NCBI RefSeq assembly: GCF_001280435.1
Contig: NZ_LBIP01000019.1
Span: 1 to 64,000 of the forward strand
Direction of reading: 5' to 3'
DNA length: 64,000 nt
DNA from: Mangrovimonas xylaniphaga
GTDB taxonomy: Bacteria; Bacteroidota; Bacteroidia; Flavobacteriales; Flavobacteriaceae
In this document: positions 11,001 to 19,320 of the stretch, in pieces
Numbering within the stretch: position 1 is the first letter of the stretch
Layout: each line of letters starts with the position of its first letter
Notes under the pieces: model-generated
Seen by the model: the letters and a program-made list of their open reading frames with translations, nothing else
Told to the model about the DNA's origin: nothing
Databases searched by the model: none
Program-made: the position numbers and the translations under genes

Positions 11001-11216
11001 AAACGTGATGGACGTGTGATTAAGGATGGTGAATTCCAAACAGCATGTTCTGCAGCTTGTAGCAGTGGCGCTATGGTATTTGGAGATATCAATGATAAGG
11101 ATAGTAAAGTAGCCCACCTTAAAGCGGATAACCGTATGTATCACTTGTTAGAGCACATTGGAACAAAACCAAACGTGATCTACCAAACTAAGGTGAGAAA
11201 CACAACAGAAGCATAA
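8037..11216 (+). CDS. actB: Alternative complex III iron-sulfur subunit ActB (molybdopterin oxidoreductase-like)
   Basis: A 1059-residue peripheral subunit exposed to the periplasm. Residues 49-70 form a Tat signal with twin arginines R52-R53 (TTRRDFLKYVGF) that ends in a lipobox, SLAAC, with Cys71 the likely lipidated residue. The middle, about 75-780, resembles a molybdopterin oxidoreductase catalytic domain; in characterised ActB this part holds no Mo cofactor. The C-terminal third is ferredoxin-like with cysteine clusters near 803 (CTGCGACVIAC), 884 (CQHCNHAPCETVCP), 917 (CVGTRYCANNCP), 973 (CSMC) and 1003 (CSAAC), fitting three 4Fe-4S and one 3Fe-4S centres known for the family. Confidence 0.95.
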   Translation: MSSNKKYWKSVEELNENSSIVETLKQNEFVEEIPTDEFLGDKASLESSSTTRRDFLKYVGFSTAAASLAACEGPVIKSIPYVVQPEEIIPGVANYYATTIADGYDFASVLVKTREGRPIKIENNALAAVNGSANARVNASVLGLYDSLRVQGPLKGDAAITWNEFDAQTNQKLNEVKASGKQIVLLTQTFASPSTSALIAEFAAKFGNVKHVQYDAVSESAALDAYQAKYGERGLANYDFSKASTIVSIGADFLGDWQGGGFDSGYAKGRVPNHGKMSRHIQFESNMSLTGANADKRVPLTPTQQKQALAKLYTLLVGGSVSVDLPEAVAQAVANAAAQIKSAGANAVVVTGLQDVNAQTVVLEINSHLKSKAYDPKTTIKTRQGNDKAVAALVADMKAGKVGAIIMSGVNPMYTLPNAADFAEGLKQTDLSIAFSLKKDETSALAQYIAAAPHYLESWGDVEMKKGYYGLTQPTIRPLFDTRQFQEALLKWNGSATTYHDYIKQTWNTSVLGGASFSQALHDGVFTTNHSVVVETPEGAHHEDKTFVGGIIEDVAEGLGLKKEEEGTVETTTATSGAAAARALAGATSQGMELVFYSKTGMGDGQQANNPWLQEFPDPISRVSWDNYLTVSKADAESLNLKNVHVATGALDGSYADVTVNGTTLKNVPVLIQPGQAKGTVGLAFGYGRTEGLKEEMKTGVNAFTLYQDFNTVQNVTVAAAAGMHEFACIQLHNTLMGRGDIVKETTLEIFNTKDKSHWNAIPMVSLNHEETPVTSPDVDLWDEFDRSIGHHFNLSIDLNACTGCGACVIACHAENNVPVVGKEEVRRSRDMHWLRIDRYYSSEDSFEGDNEKKDNIAGLGSSLTGFGEMEHPADNPQVAFQPVMCQHCNHAPCETVCPVAATSHGRQGQNHMAYNRCVGTRYCANNCPYKVRRFNWFLYNGNDEFDYHMNDDLGRMVLNPDVVVRSRGVMEKCSMCIQMTQKTVLDAKRDGRVIKDGEFQTACSAACSSGAMVFGDINDKDSKVAHLKADNRMYHLLEHIGTKPNVIYQTKVRNTTEA

Positions 11217-11249
11217 TAAAACAAACTAAGAAATAATTATAAAAGGATT

Positions 11250-12701
11250 ATGGCGTCTCATTACGAAGCACCTATTAGAAGACCTTTAGTTACAGGCGAG
11301 AAATCATACCACGATGTAACCGTGGATATCGCCAAGCCAATTGAAGGTAAAGCAAACAAACAATGGTGGATAGTTTTTAGTATTTCACTTGTGGCTTTCC
11401 TTTGGGGAATCGGGTGTATTTTATATACAGTATCCACAGGTATTGGTACTTGGGGATTAAACAAAACTGTGGGCTGGGCCTGGGATATTACCAACTTCGT
11501 TTGGTGGGTAGGTATTGGTCACGCAGGAACTCTGATCTCTGCAGTATTATTGTTATTCCGTCAAAAATGGAGAATGGCAATTAACCGTTCTGCAGAGGCG
11601 ATGACTATCTTCTCGGTAGTTCAGGCGGGATTGTTCCCAATTATTCACATGGGACGTCCATGGTTAGGATACTGGGTATTGCCAATCCCAAACCAATTTG
11701 GATCGTTATGGGTTAACTTTAACTCTCCGCTTCTTTGGGACGTATTCGCGATTTCAACGTATTTATCGGTATCATTGGTATTCTGGTGGACAGGTTTATT
11801 ACCTGACTTTGCAATGATCCGTGACCGTGCGGTGAAGCCTTTCCAAAAGAAAATTTATTCATTATTAAGTTTTGGATGGACTGGTAGAGCTAAAGACTGG
11901 CAACGTTTTGAGGAAGTATCTTTGGTATTGGCCGGTTTGGCAACGCCACTTGTACTTTCTGTACACACCATCGTATCGTTTGACTTCGCAACATCGGTGA
12001 TTCCTGGATGGCACACGACCATCTTCCCTCCGTATTTCGTTGCGGGTGCGATTTTCTCTGGATTCGCGATGGTAAATACCCTTCTTATTATTATGAGAAA
12101 GGTATGTAACCTTGAAGATTATATTACTGTACAGCACATCGAATTGATGAACATCGTAATCATGATTACGGGATCTATCGTAGGTGTGGCTTATATTACT
12201 GAGTTATTTATTGCATGGTACTCTGGAGTGGAGTATGAGCAATATGCCTTCTTGAACAGAGCAACAGGTCCTTACGCTTGGGCGTACTGGATGATGATGT
12301 CTTGTAACGTATTCTCTCCACAGTTCATGTGGTTCAAGAAACTTAGAACAAGCATCATGTTCTCTTTCTTTATCTCTATTGTGGTGAACATAGGAATGTG
12401 GTTTGAGCGTTTCGTAATTATCGTGACCTCATTGCACAGAGATTACCTTCCGTCTTCTTGGACAATGTTCTCACCTACATTTGTGGACATAGGGATCTTT
12501 ATCGGAACTATTGGATTCTTCTTTGTATTGTTCTTGTTATACTCTAGAACATTCCCAGTAATTGCGCAGGCAGAGGTTAAGACGATCATGAAGTCATCTG
12601 GTGAGCGTTACAAGAAGATAAGAGAAGCAGGTGAAAGCCTAGTAGGAACAGGAGCAGACGCACGTACTTCTGGAAGTCAAGTTAACAACTCTAAAAACTA
12701 A
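11250..12701 (+). CDS. actC: Alternative complex III integral membrane subunit ActC (NrfD-like)
   Basis: A 483-residue NrfD/PsrC-family membrane protein with about ten hydrophobic helices. It is expected to form a quinol-binding site and to contact ActB. Family features visible include the opening IRRPLVTGEKSYHDVTVDI segment, a conserved WWVGIGHAGTLISA helix and HMGRPW in an early loop. It lies 33 bp after actB. The C-terminal 40 residues are polar and cytoplasmic. ActD starts 9 bp after its stop codon. Confidence 0.95.
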   Translation: MASHYEAPIRRPLVTGEKSYHDVTVDIAKPIEGKANKQWWIVFSISLVAFLWGIGCILYTVSTGIGTWGLNKTVGWAWDITNFVWWVGIGHAGTLISAVLLLFRQKWRMAINRSAEAMTIFSVVQAGLFPIIHMGRPWLGYWVLPIPNQFGSLWVNFNSPLLWDVFAISTYLSVSLVFWWTGLLPDFAMIRDRAVKPFQKKIYSLLSFGWTGRAKDWQRFEEVSLVLAGLATPLVLSVHTIVSFDFATSVIPGWHTTIFPPYFVAGAIFSGFAMVNTLLIIMRKVCNLEDYITVQHIELMNIVIMITGSIVGVAYITELFIAWYSGVEYEQYAFLNRATGPYAWAYWMMMSCNVFSPQFMWFKKLRTSIMFSFFISIVVNIGMWFERFVIIVTSLHRDYLPSSWTMFSPTFVDIGIFIGTIGFFFVLFLLYSRTFPVIAQAEVKTIMKSSGERYKKIREAGESLVGTGADARTSGSQVNNSKN

Positions 12702-12710
12702 TTGCAGCAT

Positions 12711-13250
12711 ATGGAATCTTCATCAAAAGTAATTCACGCAATATATACCGACGACGATGTGTTGATGTCGGCAGTGAAGAAGGTAAGAGCTGAGAAACAT
12801 CATATAGAAGAAGTTTATACGCCATTTCCGGTTCACGGACTAGACAAGGCGATGGGATTGGCACCAACACGTATAGCTATTGCAGCTTTTATTTACGGAT
12901 GTATTGGTTTAACGGTAGCCATCACTATGATGAACTTCATCATGATCGAGGACTGGCCACAAAACATTGGTGGTAAACCTAGTTTTAGTTATATAGAAAA
13001 CATGCCTGCATTTGTGCCTATCATGTTTGAGTTGACTGTATTTTTTGCAGCTCACTTAATGGTAATCACGTTTTACCTACGTAGTAGAATGTGGCCATTC
13101 AAGAATGCTGAGAACCCGGATCCAAGAACTACAGATGACCATTTCTTAATGGAAATCTCAGTTCACGGTAATGAAGCTGAATTGGAGCAACTACTTAAGG
13201 AAACCGGTGCAGTAGAAATTAATATAGTTAACAAAGACGAAGCACATTAA
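12711..13250 (+). CDS. actD: Alternative complex III membrane subunit ActD (DUF3341)
   Basis: A 179-residue DUF3341 protein. An N-terminal soluble part (about 1-60, with YTDDDVLMSAVKKVR and VYTPFPVHGLD) is followed by two membrane helices (about 63-83 and 105-127) and a soluble tail. It fills the ActD position in the actABCDEF order. A TTG start three codons earlier is possible but the ATG at 12711 is preferred. A strong hairpin (13261-13294) lies between it and actE. Confidence 0.93.
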   Translation: MESSSKVIHAIYTDDDVLMSAVKKVRAEKHHIEEVYTPFPVHGLDKAMGLAPTRIAIAAFIYGCIGLTVAITMMNFIMIEDWPQNIGGKPSFSYIENMPAFVPIMFELTVFFAAHLMVITFYLRSRMWPFKNAENPDPRTTDDHFLMEISVHGNEAELEQLLKETGAVEINIVNKDEAH

Positions 13251-13260
13251 TATGAAATGA

Positions 13261-13294
13261 ACAAAGCGTTTTGGAAGTTTCTTAAACGCTTTGT
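13261..13294 (+). promoter_or_regulatory. Perfect 11-bp hairpin between actD and actE
   Basis: ACAAAGCGTTT (13261-13271) and AAACGCTTTGT (13284-13294) are exact inverted repeats with a 12-nt loop. No T-run follows, so it is not a standard terminator. It lies inside the operon, 10 nt after the actD stop and 39 nt before the actE ATG, where a stability or processing element would sit. Confidence 0.65.
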
Positions 13295-13333
13295 GAGTTG
13301 CATCTGAGGACAATAAAAAACAGAAATTTACAG

Positions 13334-13891
13334 ATGAAAGGCTTAATAAAAATAACAGTTTTATCAATTATAGCAGTGGCGTTTGTGTCTTGTAAGAAAG
13401 ATTCAAGACCAAACTACCAGTTTATGCCAAACATGTACGAGTCAGTTGGATATGAGACCTATTCAGAGTCTGATGCCTTTGCAAACGGAGTGGAAGCTCA
13501 AGTTCCTGTAGAAGGATCCGTGGCAAGAGGTTACTTACCATTCGATTTTGACAACACTGCGGAAGGCTATGCCCTAGCAAAAACTAATTTAATGAGTCCT
13601 TTGGATTCTACTCAAGTAGATTTGGCTAAAGGAAAAGAACTATACGACATCTACTGTGGAATCTGTCATGGTAATAAAGGTGATGGCCAAGGCAACTTGG
13701 TAAAGCGTGAAAAGATATTGGGTATCCCTAGATATGACGATGCTGGACGCGCGATCACAGAAGGTAGTATCTACCATACTATATACTACGGTAAAAATGC
13801 GATGGGTTCATATGCCAATCAGTTAAGTGAGGAAGAGCGTTGGCATGTAGTTGCTTACGTTTTAGACCTAAAAGCGAAATTAGAAAAATAA
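13334..13891 (+). CDS. actE: Alternative complex III monoheme cytochrome c lipoprotein ActE
   Basis: A 185-residue c-type cytochrome. The ATG at 13334 yields a lipoprotein signal ending AVAFVSC with Cys20 lipidated; a TTG 12 codons upstream would bury the signal and is rejected. The single heme site is CGICH at residues 108-112, in a cytochrome c fold with NKGDGQGNLVKRE and a later NAMGSYANQLS segment that supplies a possible Met ligand. In the family this subunit passes electrons onward, often directly to the oxidase. Gene order places it between actD and actF. Confidence 0.95.
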   Translation: MKGLIKITVLSIIAVAFVSCKKDSRPNYQFMPNMYESVGYETYSESDAFANGVEAQVPVEGSVARGYLPFDFDNTAEGYALAKTNLMSPLDSTQVDLAKGKELYDIYCGICHGNKGDGQGNLVKREKILGIPRYDDAGRAITEGSIYHTIYYGKNAMGSYANQLSEEERWHVVAYVLDLKAKLEK

Positions 13892-13915
13892 GATTGATAA
13901 AGATTATATAAAGAC

Positions 13916-15277
13916 ATGTACACATTCTCAAATAGATTAAAGACATTCTCTATCGCATTAATGATTATCGGAGCGATAGGAGTTGTTATTGGTTTTATGA
14001 CATCTCATAAATCTTTTGAAGAGGTAGAAGCCATAGTTGCTGCTGAAAGTGCCCACCACGGTGGAGGACATGATGCCGAAGCAGCTCATGTAGCACCTGC
14101 AGCTTCACATGACACACATGCAGCTGAAGGACATGCAGGTGAAGAAGTTCACCATGAAGATGCACATAAAAAGCATATAGAGCATGTGCAACACCAAATT
14201 GCCAACAGACCTTGGTCTGCGCTTTACGTAGCAGCCTTCTTCTTTATGATGATTGCACTTGGAGCTTTGGCGTTTTATGCTATCCAGTTTGCAGCTCAAG
14301 CAGGTTGGTCTCCAGTATTGTTCAGAGTGATGGAAGGTATAACGGCCTATTTATTACCTGGAGCAATAATCGTAGTATTGATTGGTGTAGCCTCTGGAAC
14401 TATTGGGCACTACAATCTATTTGTATGGATGGATCCTGAAGTTGTAGCTAACGATAAATTGATCCAAGGTAAAGCGGGATGGTTGAACACTTGGGGCTTT
14501 GCTATTAGAGGATTTATCTTTATTGCAGGATGGTCTCTATACCGTCACTTTGCTCGTAAATTTTCTATTGCCCAGGATAATGCCGATGATAACAAAAACT
14601 TCAAAAAGTCTTTCCGTATTTCTGCAGCGTTCTTAGTATTCTACATCTACACAGAATCTATGATGTCTTGGGATTGGATCATGAGTGTTGACCCTCACTG
14701 GTTCTCTACATTATTTGGATGGTATGTGTTTGCTAGTATGTTTGTAAGTGCCATTACCGTAATTGCTATGATTACACTTTATCTTAAAAACAAAGGTTTA
14801 TTGCCATTTGTAAATGATAGCCACTTGCATGACTTAGCTAAATTCATGTTCGGTATTTCTATTTTCTGGACATACTTATGGTTCTCTCAGTTCATGTTGA
14901 TTTGGTATTCTAACATTCCAGAAGAGGTAACTTACTTCGTAACTCGTTTAGAGGATTACAAATTACCGTTCTTAGGTATGGTTGCCATGAACTTCTTGTT
15001 CCCATTATTATTGTTAATGAACAGTGATTACAAACGTATTCCTTGGTTTGTTGTTATGGCTGGTGTAGTTATCCTTGCAGGTCACTACCTAGATATCTTC
15101 AACATGATCATGCCGGCAACTGTAGGAGACAGATGGTTTATTGGAATTCCAGAAATTGGTTCAATATTGTTATTTGGTGGATTGTTCATCTTTGTGGTAT
15201 TTACCGCCTTGACAAAAGCACCTTTATTGGCCAAAGGAAATCCATACATCAAAGAGAGTGAACATTTCCATTATTAA
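13916..15277 (+). CDS. actF: Alternative complex III second integral membrane subunit ActF (NrfD-like)
   Basis: A 453-residue membrane protein with an N-terminal helix (about 10-30) and around nine more helices after residue 98, homologous in plan to ActC. Between the first two helices is a 52-residue loop, about 42-93, with 13 histidines plus many Glu, Asp and Ala residues (AAESAHHGGGHDAE is its start). Nothing in the known ActF mechanism needs such a loop; metal binding is an inference. coxB follows after 28 bp, in line with the ACIII-oxidase supercomplex described in Flavobacterium johnsoniae. Confidence 0.92.
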   Translation: MYTFSNRLKTFSIALMIIGAIGVVIGFMTSHKSFEEVEAIVAAESAHHGGGHDAEAAHVAPAASHDTHAAEGHAGEEVHHEDAHKKHIEHVQHQIANRPWSALYVAAFFFMMIALGALAFYAIQFAAQAGWSPVLFRVMEGITAYLLPGAIIVVLIGVASGTIGHYNLFVWMDPEVVANDKLIQGKAGWLNTWGFAIRGFIFIAGWSLYRHFARKFSIAQDNADDNKNFKKSFRISAAFLVFYIYTESMMSWDWIMSVDPHWFSTLFGWYVFASMFVSAITVIAMITLYLKNKGLLPFVNDSHLHDLAKFMFGISIFWTYLWFSQFMLIWYSNIPEEVTYFVTRLEDYKLPFLGMVAMNFLFPLLLLMNSDYKRIPWFVVMAGVVILAGHYLDIFNMIMPATVGDRWFIGIPEIGSILLFGGLFIFVVFTALTKAPLLAKGNPYIKESEHFHY

Positions 15278-15305
15278 TATAACTAAATAAAGAAGAGAAA
15301 CGACA

Positions 15306-16376
15306 ATGACTGCTTTTTTAACAATTATAATAGTACTATTTATAGCTATTGCAATTTGGCAAATGGTGAAGATATTTGATTTGGCCCAAGTGGGTGCTTC
15401 AAATTCTCAAATTGCCGATGATAAGGACAACAAACTTAATGGCTATTTAATGATAGGTTTCTTAGTCTTCATTTATGTTATAACGATCGTGAGTATCGTT
15501 AAATGGGGAGACTTACCATTATTGTCCAATTCTGCCTCAGAACACGGACCACAAATCGATAACTTAATGACCATTTCATTGGTAATTATCTTTATCGTAC
15601 AAACCATTACTCAGTTCTTATTACACTACTTTGCCTTTAAATACAAAGGTGAAAAAGGAAGAAAGGCTTTATTCTATGCAGATAACAACAAATTGGAAGC
15701 TATCTGGACTATTATTCCAGTAATTACTTTAGCAGGTTTGATTATCTACGGTTTGTTCACTTGGACAAGCATTATGAATGTAGATGAAGATGCCGATCCT
15801 TTAGTAGTTGAATTGTATGCACAACAGTTTAACTGGAAAGCACGTTACGCTGGTCAAGACAATGTATTGGGTATGGCTAACGTAAGATTGATTGATAACG
15901 ACCGTGCCAACATCCTTGGTTTGGACGAAGCAGATCCAAATGCTCAAGACGATGTGATCACTACAGAATTGCACTTACCGGTTGGAAAACCTGTATTGTT
16001 TAAAATGCGTTCTCAGGATGTATTGCACTCTGCCTACATGCCACACTTTAGAGCACAAATGAACTGTGTTCCTGGTATGATTACTCAGTTTGCATTCACT
16101 CCAACGATCACGACTGCTGAAATGCGTCAAAACCCAGATATCGTTGATAAAGTGAAAAACATCAACGACATTAGAACAGAGAAAAGTAAAGAGTTAGTTG
16201 CTGGTGGCGATGAAGCTTTAGATCCTTATGAATTTGATTATTTGCTATTGTGTAACAAGATTTGTGGAAAATCTCACTACAATATGCAAATGAAGATCAT
16301 TGTGGAAACACAAGAGGAATATGATGCTTGGATTAAGGAACAAGCAACTTTTAAGAATACTATAACAGCTAACTAA
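15306..16376 (+). CDS. coxB: Cytochrome c oxidase subunit II
   Basis: A 356-residue CuA-bearing subunit. The CuA motif CNKICGKSHYNM gives C316, C320, H324 and M327; the upstream ligand histidine lies in VLHSAYMPHF and the loop QMNCVPGM follows. Four hydrophobic helices are visible (about 3-22, 45-65, 82-105 and 132-155), two more than the classical pair, so an N-terminal helical hairpin has been added. The periplasmic cupredoxin domain spans about 160-340. It forms the electron entry of the aa3 oxidase and lies between actF and coxA. Confidence 0.95.
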   Translation: MTAFLTIIIVLFIAIAIWQMVKIFDLAQVGASNSQIADDKDNKLNGYLMIGFLVFIYVITIVSIVKWGDLPLLSNSASEHGPQIDNLMTISLVIIFIVQTITQFLLHYFAFKYKGEKGRKALFYADNNKLEAIWTIIPVITLAGLIIYGLFTWTSIMNVDEDADPLVVELYAQQFNWKARYAGQDNVLGMANVRLIDNDRANILGLDEADPNAQDDVITTELHLPVGKPVLFKMRSQDVLHSAYMPHFRAQMNCVPGMITQFAFTPTITTAEMRQNPDIVDKVKNINDIRTEKSKELVAGGDEALDPYEFDYLLLCNKICGKSHYNMQMKIIVETQEEYDAWIKEQATFKNTITAN

Positions 16377-16400
16377 AAAAGATTAAAACGATATAAGATT

Positions 16401-18191
16401 ATGTCAGCACACGCAGATACTCACGCTCACGACGATCACGGGCATCATCATAAAGAGACTTTCGTAACTAAGTACATCTTTAGTATGGACCATAAGATGA
16501 TTGCCAAGCAGTACTTGATTACAGGTACTATCATGGGAATTATCGGAATTGTTATGTCGCTTATGTTCCGTATGCAAATTGCATGGCCGGAAGAACCTAA
16601 TGTTCTTTTTGAAGCATTATTAGGAAAATGGGCACCTAACGGTGTTATGGATGCCGATATTTATTTGGCTTTGGTTACTATTCACGGAACCATCATGGTA
16701 TTCTTTGTATTAACTGCTGGTTTGAGTGGTACGTTCAGTAACTTGTTAATTCCATTGCAAATTGGAGCAAGAGATATGGCCTCAGGATTCCTTAACATGG
16801 TATCTTACTGGTTGTTCTTCTTGTCAAGTGTTATCATGGTATTGTCTTTGTTTGTTGAAGCTGGTCCAGCTGCAGCAGGATGGACTATCTACCCGCCACT
16901 TTCTGCATTGCCAATGGCACAAGGAGGTTCTGGAGCAGGTATGACACTTTGGTTGGTAGCTATGGCTATTTTCATCGCTTCTTCTTTGTTAGGGTCTTTG
17001 AACTATGTTGTAACTGTTATCAACTTGCGTACAAAAGGAATGTCTATGACACGTCTACCGTTGACTATTTGGGCTTTCTTTGTAACTGCTATCATCGGTA
17101 TTATTTCATTCCCGGTATTATTATCTGCAGCTTTGTTATTGATCATGGATAGAAGTTTTGGAACATCATTCTTCTTATCTGATATCTTTATCCAAGGTGA
17201 AGTATTGCATTACCAAGGAGGTTCTCCAGTATTGTTCGAGCACTTGTTCTGGTTCTTAGGTCACCCTGAGGTATACATCGTATTGTTACCTGCATTGGGG
17301 ATTACTTCAGAAATTATCTCTACCAACTCACGTAAGCCTATCTTTGGTTACCGTGCCATGGTAGTGTCAATTTTGGCAATTGCATTCTTATCAACCATCG
17401 TATGGGGTCACCACATGTTCGTATCAGGTATGAACCCATTCTTAGGGTCGGTATTTACCTTTACAACATTATTGATTGCAATTCCATCGGCTGTAAAGGC
17501 ATTCAACTATATCACGACACTTTGGAAGGGTAACTTACAAATGAACCCTGCTATGTTGTTTTCTATTGGTTTGGTATCTACGTTCATTACTGGAGGTCTT
17601 ACCGGAATCATCTTAGGGGATAGTGCTTTGGATATTAACGTTCACGATACATATTTCGTAGTGGCTCACTTCCACTTGGTAATGGGAATCTCTGCATTGT
17701 ATGGTATGTTTGCTGGTATCTACCACTGGTATCCAAAAATGTTTGGACGCATGATGAACAAAAACTTGGGTTATATCCATTTCTGGATTACTGCTATCTG
17801 TGCTTATGGAGTATTCTTCCCAATGCACTTTATCGGAATGGCAGGTTTACCAAGACGTTACTATACGAACTCTAACTTCCCATTGTTTGACGATTTAGCA
17901 AACGTAAACGTAGTAATTACTGTGTTTGCTTTAATTGGTGGAGCGTTCCAGTTGGTATTCTTGTACAACTTCTTTAGTAGCATGTTCTTTGGTAAGAAAG
18001 CTGAACAAAACCCATGGAAATCCAACACCCTTGAATGGACTACTCCAGTAGAGCACGTTCACGGAAACTGGCCAGGTGAAATTCCTCACGTACACCGTTG
18101 GGCATACGATTACAGTAAGCCAGGTCACGAGGCGGATTTCGTACCTCAAAACGTTCCATTAATGGACGGAGAAGAAGAATTACAACACTAA
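16401..18191 (+). CDS. coxA: Cytochrome c oxidase subunit I
   Basis: A 596-residue heme-copper oxidase catalytic subunit. The CuB histidine and its cross-linked tyrosine are in GHPEVY (H288, Y292), the other CuB ligands are H337-H338 (WGHHMF), and HDTYFVVAHFHLVMG supplies H423 (heme a3) and H425 (heme a). VTIHGTIMVF holds the other heme a ligand. The YIVLLP context and residue set fit an A-type oxidase. The N-terminus is histidine-rich (8 His in the first 20 residues). It is the last gene of the operon and ends at a strong terminator. Subunits III and IV are encoded at 39-41 kb. Confidence 0.97.
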   Translation: MSAHADTHAHDDHGHHHKETFVTKYIFSMDHKMIAKQYLITGTIMGIIGIVMSLMFRMQIAWPEEPNVLFEALLGKWAPNGVMDADIYLALVTIHGTIMVFFVLTAGLSGTFSNLLIPLQIGARDMASGFLNMVSYWLFFLSSVIMVLSLFVEAGPAAAGWTIYPPLSALPMAQGGSGAGMTLWLVAMAIFIASSLLGSLNYVVTVINLRTKGMSMTRLPLTIWAFFVTAIIGIISFPVLLSAALLLIMDRSFGTSFFLSDIFIQGEVLHYQGGSPVLFEHLFWFLGHPEVYIVLLPALGITSEIISTNSRKPIFGYRAMVVSILAIAFLSTIVWGHHMFVSGMNPFLGSVFTFTTLLIAIPSAVKAFNYITTLWKGNLQMNPAMLFSIGLVSTFITGGLTGIILGDSALDINVHDTYFVVAHFHLVMGISALYGMFAGIYHWYPKMFGRMMNKNLGYIHFWITAICAYGVFFPMHFIGMAGLPRRYYTNSNFPLFDDLANVNVVITVFALIGGAFQLVFLYNFFSSMFFGKKAEQNPWKSNTLEWTTPVEHVHGNWPGEIPHVHRWAYDYSKPGHEADFVPQNVPLMDGEEELQH

Positions 18192-18218
18192 GAGAATTCA
18201 TTTCTTATAAATCATATC

Positions 18219-18250
18219 AAGCCTTTCTGAGTTTTCAGAAAGGCTTTTTG
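18219..18250 (+). terminator. Strong terminator of the act-cox operon
   Basis: AAGCCTTTCTGA (18219-18230) pairs perfectly over 12 bp with TCAGAAAGGCTT (18235-18246) across a GTTT loop, followed by TTTTG. The ruvB -7 box begins 2 nt later. Confidence 0.93.
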
Positions 18251-18252
18251 TT

Positions 18253-18260
18253 TATCTTTG
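18253..18260 (+). promoter_or_regulatory. -7 box of ruvB
   Basis: TATCTTTG matches TAnnTTTG. Seven nt separate it from the ruvB ATG, so the predicted transcription start is within 1-3 nt of the start codon. The -33 region would fall inside the coxA terminator hairpin. Confidence 0.5.
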
Positions 18261-18267
18261 CTTTTAT

Positions 18268-19290
18268 ATGAATGACAATTTAAACCCCTCCAATGAACAC
18301 TTTTCCCCAGAGGAAATGGATGTTGAAAAGGCCTTGCGCCCCCTGTCCTTTGATGACTTTACAGGGCAGGATCAAGTGTTGGAAAACCTCAAGATTTTTG
18401 TAAAGGCAGCCAACCTTAGAGGTGATGCTTTAGACCATACCTTGTTTCATGGCCCTCCGGGTCTTGGTAAAACGACCTTGGCCCATATTTTAGCCAATGA
18501 ACTTGGGGTAAGTATCAAGGTGACTTCTGGTCCCGTTTTGGACAAGCCTGGCGATCTTGCCGGTTTGTTGACCAACTTAGATGAGAGGGATGTATTGTTT
18601 ATTGATGAAATCCACCGTTTAAGTCCTATTGTGGAAGAGTATCTGTACTCGGCCATGGAGGATTATAAAATTGATATCATGATAGAATCTGGCCCTAATG
18701 CCAGAACCGTTCAAATTAACTTAAATCCATTTACACTTATAGGTGCCACTACAAGATCTGGATTGTTGACATCGCCTATGCGTGCCCGTTTTGGTATTAG
18801 CAGTAGACTTCAATATTATTCTACGGAATTGTTATCTACCATTGTTGAACGTAGTGCCAATATCTTAAATGTGCCAATTTCTATGGAAGCGGCTATAGAG
18901 ATTGCAGGTAGGAGTAGAGGAACACCTCGTATTGCCAACGCATTGCTGCGTAGGGTACGTGATTTTGCGCAAATAAAGGGAAATGGTAGGATTGATATAG
19001 AAATTGCCAAATTTAGCTTAAAAGCGCTTAATGTGGATGCCCACGGACTCGATGAAATGGATAATAAGATCTTGACCACCATTATCGATAAGTTTAAAGG
19101 TGGTCCTGTTGGAATTACCACTTTGGCAACGGCAGTAAGTGAAAGTGGAGAAACCATTGAAGAGGTCTATGAACCGTTTTTGATTCAGCAAGGCTTTATC
19201 ATTCGAACCCCAAGAGGGAGGGAAGTGACTGAATTGGCCTATAAACATCTTGGGAGAGTTAAAGGGGGTATTCAAGGGGGATTATTTTAA
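18268..19290 (+). CDS. ruvB: Holliday junction branch migration ATPase RuvB
   Basis: A 340-residue AAA+ motor that drives branch migration with RuvA. The Walker A motif GPPGLGKTT lies near residue 62, the Walker B DEIHRL near 112, and the sensor motif [18 protein letters not shown] near 155. A winged-helix C-terminal domain ends with [20 protein letters not shown]. Length is typical. ruvA is encoded about 6 kb downstream on the same strand, not adjacent. The P450 gene follows after 30 bp and could be cotranscribed. Confidence 0.97.
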   Translation: MNDNLNPSNEHFSPEEMDVEKALRPLSFDDFTGQDQVLENLKIFVKAANLRGDALDHTLFHGPPGLGKTTLAHILANELGVSIKVTSGPVLDKPGDLAGLLTNLDERDVLFIDEIHRLSPIVEEYLYSAMEDYKIDIMIESGPNARTVQINLNPFTLIGATTRSGLLTSPMRARFGISSRLQYYSTELLSTIVERSANILNVPISMEAAIEIAGRSRGTPRIANALLRRVRDFAQIKGNGRIDIEIAKFSLKALNVDAHGLDEMDNKILTTIIDKFKGGPVGITTLATAVSESGETIEEVYEPFLIQQGFIIRTPRGREVTELAYKHLGRVKGGIQGGLF

Positions 19291-19320
19291 AAGATTTTAC
19301 ATTTCCTCAAATTGATTTTC

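Noticed and set aside
8037-11216. ActB as an active molybdenum enzyme
   Set aside because: It has the Tat signal, fused Fe-S domain and act gene context of ActB, which is known to lack the Mo cofactor.
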